From contig JAJRAX010000161.1 in the NCBI GenBank assembly GCA_028679775.1, forward strand, positions 1 to 7,600: a DNA stretch of 7,600 nucleotides, given 5' to 3'. Every line of letters begins with the position of its first letter. The first letter of the stretch is position 1. This document shows, one piece after another, positions 1-5,474 of this stretch. The notes beneath the pieces were generated by a model. That model saw only the letters and a list, made by a program, of their open reading frames with translations. It was not told where the DNA came from and did no database searches. The position numbers and the translations under genes are program-made. Source of the DNA: Methanothrix sp. (GTDB lineage Archaea > Halobacteriota > Methanosarcinia > Methanotrichales > Methanotrichaceae).

Positions 1-44
1 AAGCCTGTGGAGAACCCGAAGGTGCTCGATGAAGCAGGAAGCCC

Positions 45-60
45 TGCCCCTTCAGGGGCA
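45..60. repeat. GC-rich hairpin in the non-coding left end
   Basis: A perfect 6-bp inverted repeat (TGCCCC / GGGGCA) surrounds a TTCA loop, with two more G-C pairs possible beyond one mismatch (42-43 with 62-63). It lies downstream of the PPOX-like gene on the minus strand. Neither side carries a T-run, so a terminator role is only a guess. The rest of 1-226 shows no gene I can support: the open frames are short, and those reaching past 227 run antisense to the PPOX-like gene. A minus-strand stretch encoding a Lys/Glu-rich run of about 35 residues lies at about 53-166, but it follows a stop codon directly and has no usable start. Confidence 0.35.
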
Positions 61-226
61 TGGGAGGAAGTCACTGCCAGAGCGTTTTCCGTCAGGACTA
101 TTCTCTGTGTCCTTCTTCAGATCATCCATGACCTTGATTGCCGCCAGAGAAGCTTCCTCCTTGCGATTTCAGGAGATATCGAGTCGTCAGAATTCTGTCA
201 GATCGGAATGTATCGGCCCGCAGGTT

Positions 227-646
227 TCATATCCCCTTTTCCCACCCCTGCCCGAAGTCGATCAGCGGCCTGACCTCCGTCACCTCGAATGTCCCCAGCG
301 CGGCGATCATCCCGGCAGCCAGCTCGCCCACCACCTTCGCCATCTGGCTCCTGTACTCCTCGAGCCTCGGCCCGGATGTGACGTGCTCTTTCATCCTCAT
401 GTAAACCCGGACGCCCTTCCAGTCCAAGAGTCCTGCCCCCGGCTCAAGTATCATATAAACCGCATGGGGGTTTTCGAGCAGATTGGAGAACGTGCGGCCC
501 CGTGCAAAAGCCACCTGAACGGTCTTCTCGTCTATCATCTGGGGAGAGCCGTAAACAGCACTGTCAACAGTCCCGTCTTTTCCGGATGTGCTGATCACGC
601 CGATTCTCGGGTTCTTATTGAAATACTCAATTAAATTTCCTGACAT
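227..646 (-). CDS. Pyridoxamine 5'-phosphate oxidase family (PPOX-fold) protein
   Basis: A 139-residue protein resembling the small split-barrel flavin-binding proteins annotated as the pyridoxamine 5'-phosphate oxidase family. Near the N-terminus it has a helix followed by NPRIGVISTSG (12-22), then a strand with a conserved small-residue turn (VYGSPQMI, 31-38) and VAFARGRTFSNLLENP (46-60). The last of these matches the flavin-phosphate-binding and helix region of the family. VRVYMRMKEHVTSG (79-92) follows. The length fits the short archaeal members. Many of these bind FMN or F420, but the sequence does not show the substrate, and true PdxH activity is unlikely at this size. I chose ATG 646, which has GTGAT a few bases upstream and starts at the family N-terminus. 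A longer frame from TTG at 718 would add 24 atypical residues and touch the upstream agmatinase stop codon. It is the last gene of the minus-strand block and has its own TATA element. Confidence 0.78.
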   Translation of the reverse strand: MSGNLIEYFNKNPRIGVISTSGKDGTVDSAVYGSPQMIDEKTVQVAFARGRTFSNLLENPHAVYMILEPGAGLLDWKGVRVYMRMKEHVTSGPRLEEYRSQMAKVVGELAAGMIAALGTFEVTEVRPLIDFGQGWEKGI

Positions 647-670
647 ATTATCACTTTCATTTCGATCAGG

Positions 671-690
671 ATAAATATATTGTTTCTTTA
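671..690 (-). promoter_or_regulatory. Archaeal BRE/TATA promoter for the PPOX-like gene
   Basis: Read on the minus strand, a purine-rich AAAGAAAC (BRE-like) runs into ATATATTTAT (671-680). The TATA centre lies about 30 bases before the ATG at 646. With the usual archaeal spacing of about 26 bases, transcription would begin only a few bases ahead of the start codon. The element sits in the 68-base gap after the agmatinase stop codon and would let this gene be expressed independently of the genes upstream. Confidence 0.5.
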
Positions 691-714
691 CAACAATGCT
701 GGCAGAAAAAAGCT

Positions 715-1593
715 TCAAACCGGTCGCCCGGTCCCGGCCTTTGCAGCCATGAACTCTCTCGCGAGGCGGGCCGCCAGGAGCGCAGTCTCCCCGCGATCGT
801 AGGCTGGAGTCAGCTCGTTGATGTCAAGGCCCACTGCTCGCGGGGCAACGCACTCGATGACTCTTTTCACATCCCAGGAGGTGAGGCCAAATGGCTCCGG
901 ATTGCCGACCGCGGGCGCAAAAGCCGGATCAAGGACGTCGAGATCTATTGACAGATACAGCGGCCTCTTGCCCAGGCACACGAGCGCCCGGTCCAGCATA
1001 TGATCGATGCCCTTGTCCCTCACCTCGCGGGCAGTGAAGTAAGAGACTCCGCCCTCCTTCGCGAATGAATACTCCTCTTTGCAGCCGCTTCTAATTCCGA
1101 TGGAGGCGTAAGCATTGACGCCCTCCTTCTCCAGAATCCTCCTGCTCGCGCAGGCGTGGCTGTACCTGGTGCATCCGTACTCCTCTCGCAGGTCTAAGTG
1201 GGCGTCGAGCACAAGCACCGCGAGCCCTTCCGGCCTGTTTCGCAGGGCTAAAGCCTCCACGATTGCCGGCGCAATTGAGTGCTCACCACCCAAAAAGATA
1301 GGGACGACGGCTCTGGGCAAGAGGGCTATCCCATCTTTTATGGTCTCTTCCGCATAGGCCGGATCTGCCCCAAGATCCATGTTGCCCAGATCGCAGATAG
1401 ATAACTCCCTAAGGTCTACATCATAATAGCTGTCGTAGCTCTCGAAATTAAAAGAGGCAAGGCGGATGGCATCCGGGCCATCCCTCGAACCGGAACGAAA
1501 GGATGCGGTCCCGTCGAAGGGCAGCCCTACTACTACGTAGTCGGAGCCTTCCAGTTCACTGTCGGCGTCGGCAAAGCCGCACCTTTGAAACAT
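715..1593 (-). CDS. speB: Agmatinase (ureohydrolase/arginase family)
   Basis: A 292-residue member of the binuclear manganese arginase/agmatinase family. Agmatinase hydrolyses agmatine to putrescine and urea in the cytoplasm. All metal-binding signatures are intact: GGEHS (102-106), DAHLD (130-134) and SIDLDVLDP (215-223). The later acidic site in LDINE (256-260) is also present. The specificity loop reads NPEPFGLT (231-238), the agmatinase-type pattern rather than that of arginase, although related archaeal ureohydrolases with other substrates cannot be excluded. The length is normal. The ATG at 1593 starts a standard N-terminus. It has no Shine-Dalgarno match, and the 17 bases before it are AT-rich, so translation probably relies on read-through from aIF5A, whose stop codon is 18 bases away. 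Its position after the aIF5A gene fits a role in supplying polyamine for hypusine formation. Confidence 0.88.
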   Translation of the reverse strand: MFQRCGFADADSELEGSDYVVVGLPFDGTASFRSGSRDGPDAIRLASFNFESYDSYYDVDLRELSICDLGNMDLGADPAYAEETIKDGIALLPRAVVPIFLGGEHSIAPAIVEALALRNRPEGLAVLVLDAHLDLREEYGCTRYSHACASRRILEKEGVNAYASIGIRSGCKEEYSFAKEGGVSYFTAREVRDKGIDHMLDRALVCLGKRPLYLSIDLDVLDPAFAPAVGNPEPFGLTSWDVKRVIECVAPRAVGLDINELTPAYDRGETALLAARLAREFMAAKAGTGRPV

Positions 1594-1608
1594 GTTTTAA
1601 TTTAAAAC
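1594..1608. repeat. AT-rich perfect inverted repeat between aIF5A and agmatinase
   Basis: GTTTTAA and TTAAAAC are exact reverse complements separated by one T. They fill nearly the whole 18-base gap between the aIF5A stop and the agmatinase ATG. The spacer is too short for an RNA hairpin loop. The site replaces the usual ribosome-binding sequence, so it may simply be an unstructured AT-rich leader, or a DNA-binding site. Confidence 0.3.
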
Positions 1609-1611
1609 GGT

Positions 1612-1995
1612 CTAGCGCAGGTCCAGCTTGGTCCTGCCCATCACGAAGAGATAAGCAACCTCTTTTCCTTCCTCGATCTTCTCCTTCTGATCTGCAGTCA
1701 GCGGGACATCGACTGTAGCATAACTTCCCAGATCCATGAGCTGCACAGATGTGTCGCCGATGGATAGAACCTGGCCAGTCTTGCGCTCCACTGTTGGTAC
1801 ATAAATCTTGGTAGTAACCGGCTGAACGATGGACTTCTTCTGGTTGTCGAAGATCCCTATGGCGTCCACTCTCGCCTTGGCGCTGCCGTGCTTGCCGGGC
1901 TTGGAATGGGATATGCTCTTGATAATGCAGGGCTCTTCGTCAATGATGACGTACCGTCCCTCTTTCAGCTCTCTGACCTCTACCTGCTCCTTCAT
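1612..1995 (-). CDS. eif5A: Translation factor aIF5A (hypusine-containing initiation/elongation factor)
   Basis: A 127-residue archaeal IF-5A, the homologue of eukaryotic eIF5A and bacterial EF-P. It binds the ribosome near the peptidyl-transferase centre and relieves stalling at difficult peptide bonds. The N-terminal SH3-like domain carries the modification loop SKPGKHGSAK (31-40), in which Lys35 is the residue converted to deoxyhypusine/hypusine. The C-terminal OB-fold part begins around IYVPTVERKTGQV and ends in LDLR. Length and both domains are normal for archaea. ATG 1995 is supported by a near-perfect Shine-Dalgarno sequence, GGAGTGATC, two bases upstream. The gene lies between the aminotransferase and agmatinase genes on the same strand. 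The enzyme that modifies Lys35, deoxyhypusine synthase, is not in this window. Confidence 0.96.
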   Translation of the reverse strand: MKEQVEVRELKEGRYVIIDEEPCIIKSISHSKPGKHGSAKARVDAIGIFDNQKKSIVQPVTTKIYVPTVERKTGQVLSIGDTSVQLMDLGSYATVDVPLTADQKEKIEEGKEVAYLFVMGRTKLDLR

Positions 1996-1997
1996 TT

Positions 1998-2006
1998 GAT
2001 CACTCC
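1998..2006 (-). promoter_or_regulatory. Strong Shine-Dalgarno site of aIF5A
   Basis: On the minus strand GGAGTGATC differs from the archaeal consensus GGAGGTGATC by one missing G and ends two bases before the ATG at 1995. It fixes the aIF5A start and is the strongest ribosome-binding site in the minus-strand block, in keeping with an abundant translation factor. Confidence 0.75.
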
Positions 2007-2027
2007 TAGCGACGAATGCAACTCATC

Positions 2028-2035
2028 TATTTAAA
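2028..2035 (-). promoter_or_regulatory. Possible internal TATA element for aIF5A
   Basis: TTTAAATA on the minus strand overlaps the aminotransferase stop codon. Its centre is about 36 bases before the aIF5A ATG, which would give a leader of roughly 10 bases just containing the Shine-Dalgarno site. The upstream BRE is weak. The aIF5A gene may therefore be transcribed from here as well as from promoters further upstream. Confidence 0.35.
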
Positions 2036-3134
2036 GGATGTCTTTCATCCGCCGCAACGCTTCCTCAAGCTGGGAGCGTGCTGCTGCATAAGAGATTCGA
2101 ATGTGCTCTTTTCCGCCAGGCCCGAATGCAGATCCTGGAACGACGATGACCCCGGCTTTCCCTAGCTTCTCCGCCACTGCATCTCCATCTCCCACGCGAG
2201 GGAAGAGATAAAAAGCACCATCCGGCTCGATGAGGTCCACGCCCATCTCCTGAAATCCCTCCACCAGCAGATCCCTGCGGGACCTGAATTCATCTCTCAT
2301 CGCAGCCACGCAGTCCTGCGGCCCGGTTATGGCTGCAAAGGCTGCCGCCTGGGATATGGAGCTGGCACAGGCCTGAACATACTGATGAATCTTGAGCAAC
2401 TGATCCAGGGCCGCACCCTTGGCAGCCAGATATCCGAGCCTCCAGCCGGTCATGGCATAGGTCTTGGAGACGGCATTGACTGTGATGACGTTGTCAGAGA
2501 ACCGGCCTGGGCTCACGTGCTCGCCCCTATAGATGAAATGCTCGTAGACCTCATCAGAGAGTACAGCAATTCCTCTGTCCTCGGCGATCTCTGCCACAGC
2601 CCGCATCTGATCGGCAGTCCCTACAGATCCGGTGGGGTTAGACGGCGAATTGACTATCAAGAGCTTTGTCTTGTCTGTCATCCTCTTCGAAACATCCTCT
2701 GGATCAAGCCTCAGCTCGTCATCAAGTGGCACGCCAACAGGCCTGCCGCCGACCAGCTTCGTCAGCTCGACGTAGGAAAGGAAAGCCGGATCGCCAATCA
2801 AGACCTCATCGCCCCGATCGACCAGAGCGGCAATGACCAGGAAGAGAGCCTCACTGGCTCCGCTTGTCACCATGATCTCCTCAGCCGTGCAATCGATCTT
2901 ATTCTCAGAGCAAAACTTCCGGGCGATGGCAGAACGAAGCTCCGGCACCCCGCAATTTGCAGTGTAGCCACATTGGCCTCGTTCTATGGCCTGGATGGCC
3001 GCCCTCTTGATGTGCTCCGGCGTGTCAAAGTCCGGCTGTCCCAATCCCAGGTTTACCGATCCAGGAATTGCTCCCTCAAAACATTTCCTTATGCCTGATA
3101 TCTCAATTTTTTCCGTGCAACTGGCAAATCTCAT
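2031..3134 (-). CDS. Pyridoxal-phosphate aminotransferase, aspartate aminotransferase family (class I/II)
   Basis: A 367-residue fold-type I aminotransferase. These cytoplasmic enzymes move an amino group between an amino acid and a 2-oxoacid, typically aspartate/oxaloacetate with glutamate/2-oxoglutarate. The N-terminal GQPDFDTPEHI (32-42) is the family signature. NSPSNPTG (162-169) holds the cofactor-binding Asn, and SDEVYE (193-198) the Asp that pairs with the pyridine nitrogen. SKTYAMTGWRLGY (223-235) carries Lys224, expected to form the Schiff base. The C-terminal IRISYA (345-350) has Arg346, expected to hold the substrate carboxylate. The protein is slightly shorter than many aspartate aminotransferases (about 390-400). 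Substrate choice (aspartate, alanine, aromatic or other) cannot be read from sequence, so I give no symbol. ATG 3134 begins a normal N-terminus and is preceded by GGGAGAG. It sits 84 bases after the unidentified gene and 35 bases before aIF5A. Confidence 0.9.
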   Translation of the reverse strand: MRFASCTEKIEISGIRKCFEGAIPGSVNLGLGQPDFDTPEHIKRAAIQAIERGQCGYTANCGVPELRSAIARKFCSENKIDCTAEEIMVTSGASEALFLVIAALVDRGDEVLIGDPAFLSYVELTKLVGGRPVGVPLDDELRLDPEDVSKRMTDKTKLLIVNSPSNPTGSVGTADQMRAVAEIAEDRGIAVLSDEVYEHFIYRGEHVSPGRFSDNVITVNAVSKTYAMTGWRLGYLAAKGAALDQLLKIHQYVQACASSISQAAAFAAITGPQDCVAAMRDEFRSRRDLLVEGFQEMGVDLIEPDGAFYLFPRVGDGDAVAEKLGKAGVIVVPGSAFGPGGKEHIRISYAAARSQLEEALRRMKDIL

Positions 3135-3141
3135 GGCTACT

Positions 3142-3161
3142 CTCTCCCGCGCTCTCCCGCG
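3142..3161 (-). repeat. Tandem 10-bp repeat carrying two Shine-Dalgarno-like cores
   Basis: Two exact head-to-tail copies of CGCGGGAGAG (minus-strand reading) lie directly before the aminotransferase start codon. Each contains a purine-rich GGGAGAG core, with the nearer one 7 bases from the ATG at 3134. An alternating CG stretch (to about 3166) follows upstream. The duplication gives the gene two possible ribosome-docking sites and could have arisen by slippage. Confidence 0.5.
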
Positions 3162-3218
3162 CGCGCCTTTCCTGCCCAGCCATTCCGTGCTCTGCCTTCT
3201 TGCTGACTCATCCTTTGC

Positions 3219-3716
3219 CTATTCTCTTTTCCCTGTAGCTGCGACCTGATCGTCTTTATAAACCACATTGAGTGTGCCAAAGCAATTGAGCTTGGAAAGC
3301 TCCTCTTTGATGAGGTTCATTCTGATTCTGCCCCCCCTCCAGTAAAGGGTGATCTTCACATCCTCCTTCTCGGTCTCCAGGGATATGGACTCCACGAACA
3401 TCTCAAGAGCCCGCCCATTTGAGAAAGGAACCACGAATATGGCTCGATACAACTGATCCTTTCTGGCATAGGAGGTGAGGATATAGCCGTTATTCTCAAA
3501 CTCGCTGATCTCCTCGAAGTGACACAAGACCTCTTTCTCGTGCTCCGCGGTACCATCTATCTTGGAGATTATCAGGAGGATCTTGGCAATTAGCGATTTG
3601 TCAAACTTTCTTCCAAACCAGATATTGATAGCGCCCTGGGTAAGTACAATGGAAACTGCAGAACCGCTCACCTCAATGGAGACCGGCTCCGGCCTATTGC
3701 CAGAGGAGCTGGGCAT
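3219..3716 (-). CDS. Hypothetical protein, unrecognised family
   Basis: A 165-residue protein that I do not recognise. It appears soluble: no signal peptide and no clear membrane segment, the only strongly hydrophobic stretch being SLIAKILLIISKI (41-53), which looks like a buried amphipathic helix. The pattern alternates strands and helices: strands at 12-33, the helix at 40-53, strands around 77-97 and 118-126, a helix at 131-143 and a final strand, NVVYKDD (150-156). A charged, glycine-containing turn, YWRGGRIRMN (125-134), is the most motif-like segment. I chose ATG 3716 over ATG 3743 because the latter lies inside the probable TATA element, while 3716 sits about 28 bases from its centre and would be a near-leaderless start. 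It heads the minus-strand block and is 84 bases from the aminotransferase, so co-transcription is plausible. The coding call rests on the long open frame, sensible composition and context. Confidence 0.6.
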   Translation of the reverse strand: MPSSSGNRPEPVSIEVSGSAVSIVLTQGAINIWFGRKFDKSLIAKILLIISKIDGTAEHEKEVLCHFEEISEFENNGYILTSYARKDQLYRAIFVVPFSNGRALEMFVESISLETEKEDVKITLYWRGGRIRMNLIKEELSKLNCFGTLNVVYKDDQVAATGKRE

Positions 3717-3740
3717 ATATCTTCTGCATCGAGCGGAGCA

Positions 3741-3757
3741 CATATAACCATTTCGTG
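3741..3757. promoter_or_regulatory. Divergent promoter with a near-symmetric TATA element
   Basis: The sequence CATATAACC reads as a TATA element on plus and as GGTTATATG on minus. On the minus strand a purine-rich CGAAATGG (BRE-like, 3748-3755) precedes it, and the predicted start falls close to ATG 3716. On plus, initiation near 3771 would leave a leader of about 28 bases carrying the thioesterase ribosome-binding site. No other good TATA candidate is visible between the two genes (3717-3798), so one element may serve both directions. Confidence 0.45.
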
Positions 3758-3778
3758 AATAGCCACAAAGGTACGCAA

Positions 3779-3802
3779 ATGAAACGAGGATTGATGCTAT
3801 GA
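3779..3802 (+). other. Upstream mini-ORF overlapping the thioesterase start
   Basis: ATG at 3779 opens a seven-codon frame (MKRGLML) whose stop codon TGA overlaps the thioesterase start as ATGA. The same bases contain GAGG at 3786-3789, nine bases before the thioesterase ATG, which works as its Shine-Dalgarno site. The mini-frame could couple or modulate translation, but such short frames occur by chance and this one has no visible ribosome-binding site of its own. Confidence 0.25.
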
Positions 3803-4221
3803 GCAGTGACAGTTGCCTGGACGCTTTGAAGAAATGCTTTTCTGAGGAGCCCTATGCCAAAAGCTTCGGCATTGGGGTCATAGATCTTGAGGAGGGCCAC
3901 TCCATTCTTGGCATGAGAACCTCACCGAACATGGACAATATCTTCGGCTGCACACATGGAGCCGCAATATTCTCTCTGATAGACGCTGCCTTCGAGCTGG
4001 CAGTCAACTCGCACGGAACCGTGGCGGTAGCGCTCGGCGTGAATGTCAATTATGTGAACGCGCCACGGCCCGGAGAGCTCTTGAGAGCAGAGGGCCGGGA
4101 GACTAACCGCTCTCGAAAGATATCCGCCTGTCAGATCACAGTCACCGGCGAGGACGAAAGGCTGATTGCCACCTGTCAGGCGCTCGCATACCGAAAGAAG
4201 GACCAATTGCCATTCCTTTGA
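3799..4221 (+). CDS. PaaI-like hotdog-fold thioesterase
   Basis: A 140-residue single-domain hotdog protein of the PaaI/acyl-CoA thioesterase family, which hydrolyses acyl- or aryl-CoA thioesters in the cytoplasm, usually as a tetramer. The signature is clear. NIFGCTHGAAIFSLIDAAFE (47-66) matches the family N-x5-HG...D pattern, with His53 and Asp62 nine residues apart in the central helix as in characterised PaaI enzymes. The second glycine of the usual HGG is Ala55. The strand GVNVNYVNAPRPGELLRAEG (80-99) is the other typical block. ATG 3799 has GAGG nine bases upstream. The natural substrate is unknown; candidates in a methanogen are stray or damaged acyl-CoAs. It starts divergently from the minus block and lies directly ahead of ycaO, with which it may share a transcript. 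Confidence 0.86.
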   Translation: MSSDSCLDALKKCFSEEPYAKSFGIGVIDLEEGHSILGMRTSPNMDNIFGCTHGAAIFSLIDAAFELAVNSHGTVAVALGVNVNYVNAPRPGELLRAEGRETNRSRKISACQITVTGEDERLIATCQALAYRKKDQLPFL

Positions 4222-4227
4222 ACAGAG

Positions 4228-4235
4228 TTTATATT
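4228..4235 (+). promoter_or_regulatory. Possible TATA element of ycaO-tfuA
   Basis: TTTATATT lies just after the thioesterase stop codon and about 23-28 bases before two in-frame ATG codons (4254 and 4260). This spacing would give leaderless ycaO transcripts and agrees with the absence of a Shine-Dalgarno sequence before either ATG. The position also argues against the TTG start at 4218, which lies upstream of the element. Confidence 0.45.
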
Positions 4236-4253
4236 CCATTGCTTCTCACTGCT

Positions 4254-5474
4254 ATGGCGATGAGACTAGCCTCCTGCATAAAAAAATATAAGGACGATAC
4301 CCATCGGGCTGTTCCTCCCGAGGAGACGCTACTGTCAGCCGAGGCCAAATTACCCGCTGCCGGAATCACCAGAGTGGCGGATATAACCAACCTGGACAGA
4401 ATCGGCATTCCCGTATTCTCTTCCATCAGGCCCATGGCCGACCGGGGTGCCATATCCGTTTACAACGGCAAAGGAGCAACGCCAACTGAGGCCAGAGTAT
4501 CGGCAATGATGGAAGGACTGGAGCGCTACTCGGCTGAGGTCAGGGACCGGAAGCTGACAATCGGCAGCTTCTCTAGGCTAAACGGTGCTCTGGACCCACG
4601 TGACCTGATTCTGCCTGAAAGAGCCGATCCAGATGCCATGATACCCTGGACGCTGGGCTGGGATATCATGAATGACGAGGAGATCCTGGTCCCGTCCAAT
4701 GCAGTATTTCATCCTCTTCCTTCGGACTACAAACGCCTCTTCAGGACCAACACTAGCGGCCTGGCCTCAGGCAATGTGATCGAGGAGGCGATATTCCACG
4801 GTCTCGCAGAGGTCATAGAGAGAGATGCGTGGGCCCTGGTGGAGGCGACGCGTCGCATGGGACCACTCATCAGCGATGTCGAAAACGACCAGGCCAAAGG
4901 ACTCCTGGACAAATTTGCTGCCGCAGACGTGGATGTCTATCTGAGAGATATCACCAGCGACATTGGTATAGCCACCTGCGCGGCTGCCTCTGATGATGTC
5001 CGCCTGCGCGACCCAACCCTTCTCACCACAGGAATGGGCACTCACACATGCTCCGACGTGGCAGTGCTCCGTGCTCTGACCGAGGTGGCCCAAAGCCGCT
5101 TGACTCAGATTCATGGAGCCAGAGAGGACACGACCCTCGCAGACTTTAGAAAGCAGATCGGCTATGACCGGACCCGTAGGCTCAATGGACACTGGTTTTC
5201 CTCAGACGAGACGAAGAGCTTTTCAGATATTCCGTCATTTGAGAGCGACGACTTCCTCCTGGACATAAAATATATGATCAAGAAGCTTGAGGAAGCAGGA
5301 CTTGACAGAGTGATCGTTGTAGACCTGACAAGAGAAGAGATCGGCATTCCAGTTGTAAGAGTCATTGTTCCAGGCCTTGAGATTGCGGCAGTAGACCCGG
5401 AACGAGTGGGCAAGAGGTGCAAAGATGCTAGACGCGTCCGAAATCGTCGTATTCCTGGGGCCAAGCCTCTCTAG
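4254..5474 (+). CDS. ycaO: YcaO-type ATP-dependent thioamidation enzyme (McrA-glycine thioamidation)
   Basis: A YcaO-domain protein of 406 residues. YcaO enzymes activate a backbone amide by phosphorylation with ATP. In methanogens YcaO with TfuA converts a glycine of the MCR alpha subunit (McrA) to thioglycine. Conserved ATP-binding blocks are visible (numbers from ATG 4254): [17 protein letters not shown] (79-95), [20 protein letters not shown] with ERDAW (169-193), and [20 protein letters not shown] (273-292). The C-terminal core ends [14 protein letters not shown] (363-376). There is no proline-rich PxPxP tail, as expected for non-azoline-forming members. The start is uncertain: ATG 4260 is equally good, and a TTG at 4218 would overlap the thioesterase stop but add a hydrophobic extension. 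tfuA begins inside the gene's last 50 bases, so the final 16 or so basic residues ([14 protein letters not shown] end) are read out of frame with tfuA and look unlike conserved family sequence. Confidence 0.9.
   Translation: MAMRLASCIKKYKDDTHRAVPPEETLLSAEAKLPAAGITRVADITNLDRIGIPVFSSIRPMADRGAISVYNGKGATPTEARVSAMMEGLERYSAEVRDRKLTIGSFSRLNGALDPRDLILPERADPDAMIPWTLGWDIMNDEEILVPSNAVFHPLPSDYKRLFRTNTSGLASGNVIEEAIFHGLAEVIERDAWALVEATRRMGPLISDVENDQAKGLLDKFAAADVDVYLRDITSDIGIATCAAASDDVRLRDPTLLTTGMGTHTCSDVAVLRALTEVAQSRLTQIHGAREDTTLADFRKQIGYDRTRRLNGHWFSSDETKSFSDIPSFESDDFLLDIKYMIKKLEEAGLDRVIVVDLTREEIGIPVVRVIVPGLEIAAVDPERVGKRCKDARRVRNRRIPGAKPL
5414..5419 (+). promoter_or_regulatory. Shine-Dalgarno site of tfuA inside ycaO
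   Basis: GAGGTG lies five bases before the tfuA ATG at 5425, an optimal archaeal ribosome-binding site. It is embedded in ycaO coding sequence and fixes the tfuA start despite the long overlap, suggesting translation coupled to ycaO. Confidence 0.7.

Noticed and set aside
45..60. Intrinsic terminator at the GC-rich hairpin
   Set aside because: There is no T-tract on either side, and archaeal termination usually depends on T-rich stretches rather than hairpins. It is kept only as a repeat.
29..634. Long plus-strand open frame of 201 codons
   Set aside because: It runs antisense to the PPOX-like gene, its translation is rich in Pro/His/Arg/Ser with no family resemblance, and it has no ribosome-binding site. 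It is a shadow frame.
647..718. N-terminal extension of the PPOX-like protein from TTG 718
   Set aside because: The added 24 residues are atypical for the family, overlap the agmatinase stop codon and include the likely TATA element. ATG 646 with GTGAT upstream fits better.
2385..3098. Plus-strand open frame of 237 codons
   Set aside because: It is fully antisense to the well-supported aminotransferase gene and shows no recognisable motif.
3717..3743. Longer start (ATG 3743) for the unidentified minus-strand protein
   Set aside because: The codon lies in the probable TATA element and adds a Cys/Arg-rich stretch of nine residues with no ribosome-binding site.
4218..4253. TTG start for ycaO overlapping the thioesterase stop
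   Set aside because: It would add a hydrophobic segment (NRVYIPLLLTA) not expected in this cytosolic family, and it lies ahead of the likely TATA element. It cannot be excluded without 5'-end data.
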